A stretch of 64,000 nt of DNA from Papilionanthe hookeriana x Papilionanthe teres (Eukaryota > Streptophyta > Magnoliopsida > Asparagales > Orchidaceae). Below the pieces are notes generated by a model. The model ran no database searches. It saw only the letters and a list, made by a program, of their open reading frames with translations, and was not told where the DNA came from. Shown in pieces: positions 62,676 to 64,000 of this stretch. The translations under genes were made by a program, and so were the position numbers. How positions within the stretch are numbered: the stretch's first letter is position 1; each line of letters opens with the position of its first letter. The stretch lies in contig CM040426.1 of assembly GCA_022702705.1 (NCBI GenBank), positions 75,909,306-75,973,305 on the forward strand, written 5' to 3'.

Positions 62676-63989
62676 ATGTTACCAAAGAGACAGAAGTCGG
62701 AACCTACCAAGAAAGAGATACAACAAGAGTTGCTAGCTTCAGCAAAGGCTTGCAAAGATTGATGATGGAACCAAGGGGATGTTACCCTCAATCGTGATAT
62801 GAAAAGTTGAAGAGAATAAAGGGATGAGGATCTGAATCCGTTCCATAGAGAAAACGTCGGTGAGGAGGAAGACAAACACCAACGCTTTGGAATCCCGTAT
62901 CAGAGGAGGCTGAGGGAGAAGGCAACATATGGAGGACACAGAGATTTTGACATCAGAGTGGATCTATCAGAGTTCAATGGAGGTACGAATCCCAACGATT
63001 TTATTGACTGGCTGCAGTCAATTGAGAGAATCCTTGAGTACAAAGAAATGTCTGAGGATAAAAGGGCAAAGCTTGCGGCCATCAAACTAAAAAAAGAACG
63101 TCTCCTTGTGGTAAAATTTGCAGAGACAGAGAAAATAGTTGTGATACGATTACCAAATGAGAGAAGATGAAGAAGATGTGGAAGAAATACCAATCGCCTC
63201 ATTACCGTTGGGATATGCTTCAGAGACTCCACCACTTGCAGCAGGGAGGCCTATCAGTGGAGGAGTTCACAGAACAGTTTGACCAGCTGCATATAAAGTA
63301 AAGTAGATTGAGCTAAAGGAACATACCATAGCCCATTATTTGGGAAGTCTGAAGCCCGCTATCAACAATATTATACAATTGCAGCCCTACTGGCTCCTCT
63401 GAGATGTCCAGACCTTATCTTTGAAGGTGGAAAGATAGCAGAAAAAGAGCACACAACAACACTTTTTTAGACAACCTTCCTATTCAGACAATCTCTCAAA
63501 TCTATTGGTCCACTATCAGCAATATTGTACAATTGCAACCCTATTGGTCACTGAGAGATGTCCAAGCCTTGGCTTTGAAGGTGAAAATACAACATAAAAA
63601 GAGGAGACGTCAACCCTTTTTCAAACAATTATCCTATTCAGACAACCACCTCCAGCAGCAGCTACCAACAAGAGTACCTCTGGAAGAGTTGGGAAGACTA
63701 GAGAAGAAAGTGATGAGACAGATCTGAGTGGAAAGAAACTAGAAAAGGAGAGCTCGCCCCGTACAGCGCCTGCCAGAAGGTGCTTTAGATGCCAGAGCTA
63801 CGAGCACATACCCTCCAACTGCCCCACAAGCCAAGTTGTTTCATTCACGAAGCAAGGCGTCGTCAAGGAAGTGGAGGAAGAGGAAGCAAAGAAGGATCCA
63901 GAGGGAAAAATTTAGCTCTAGGGAAACAAGGGAGAGATGTTAGTCATACGAGAGTGCTACAGACGGAGTCGGAGAAGGAGCATTCATAG
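62676..63989 (+). pseudogene. gypsy gag, degenerate, with CCHC knuckle
   Basis: Opening KRQKSEPTKKEIQQELL, then (after stops) RVDLSEFNGGTNPNDFIDWL, QSIERILEYKEM, LHHLQQGGLSVEEFTEQFDQ and the knuckle CFRCQSYEHIPSNC (63791-63832, spacing CX2CX4HX4C intact). A 153-bp segment is duplicated in tandem (63359 and 63512). Several stops and shifts make it inactive. Confidence 0.82.
63359..63664 (+). repeat. In-frame 153-bp tandem duplication in gag
   Basis: CTATCAACAATATTATACAA (63359) and CTATCAGCAATATTGTACAA (63512) start two diverged units; 153 bp equals 51 codons. Confidence 0.85.
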
Positions 63990-64000
63990 GTGAAGCACGG

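Larger units (their letters stand above)
61820..64000 (+). mobile_element. Ty3/gypsy element, 5' part (continues past window)
   Basis: LTR-like C-rich sequence ends ...CTCTGGCA at 62543, followed by a primer-binding-like TTAGTATCATAACTAG (62545-62560). Gag then runs from ATG 62676 to the window end. The LTR start is not defined. Pol would lie beyond 64000. Confidence 0.75.

Overview
This is nuclear DNA of a flowering plant. It is AT-rich and densely filled with plant-type Ty1/copia and Ty3/gypsy retrotransposons, RTE- and L1-type LINEs, hAT-like and foldback MITEs and microsatellites. There are no bacterial-style gene runs. The species cannot be fixed from the sequence. Almost all longer open frames are chance frames or TE debris; the real genes are made of short exons in long introns.

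Two host genes can be rebuilt by joining exons with compatible phases and GT/AG borders. (1) Plus strand, 432-16042: the C-terminal ~294 residues of a VPS38/UVRAG-like subunit of the class III PI3-kinase complex, in five exons; the N-terminus lies before base 1. (2) Minus strand, 46068 down to 18410: the C-terminal ~237 residues of a PIGN/MCD4-type GPI ethanolamine phosphate transferase 1, in six exons with introns of 4.3, 7.7 and 14.7 kb; the 5' exons were not found and probably lie beyond 46 kb or outside the window. The genes converge tail to tail with stop codons ~2.4 kb apart (16042 and 18410).

Layout. 639-11947 is a UVRAG intron filled by a minus-strand copia element (1402-10598, TSD CAAAC). 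That copia carries a nested gypsy (~5668-9015) and two hAT-like MITEs. 12.1-15.9 kb: the remaining UVRAG introns, with MITEs, an RTE tail and a near-perfect 42-nt inverted repeat. 16.0-18.4 kb: intergenic, with microsatellites and a LINE tail. 18.6-22.9 kb: PIGN intron with a MITE, a 342-bp tandem duplication and an RTE fragment. 23-30.6 kb: PIGN intron holding a nearly complete but dead RTE LINE (25.85-28.95 kb). 30.9-45.6 kb: PIGN intron with a gypsy element (32901-40462, TSD GTGAG) that itself contains a copia (34325-~38970), plus L1 and MITE fragments. 46.1-64 kb: no host exon recognised; a minisatellite-bearing repeat, a gypsy gag/protease fragment with LTR (48.2-50.95 kb), a GC-richer LTR-like region with a cluster of perfect hairpins (52.0-57.3 kb), LINE relics split by a hAT MITE, an L1 ORF1 relic (60.2-61.8 kb) and the 5' part of another gypsy element (to the window end).

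No operon, CRISPR array, viral genome or clearly new multi-gene system is visible. The most useful results are the two exon-spliced host genes, the TSD-supported nesting history of the transposons, and a few unexplained inverted-repeat structures.
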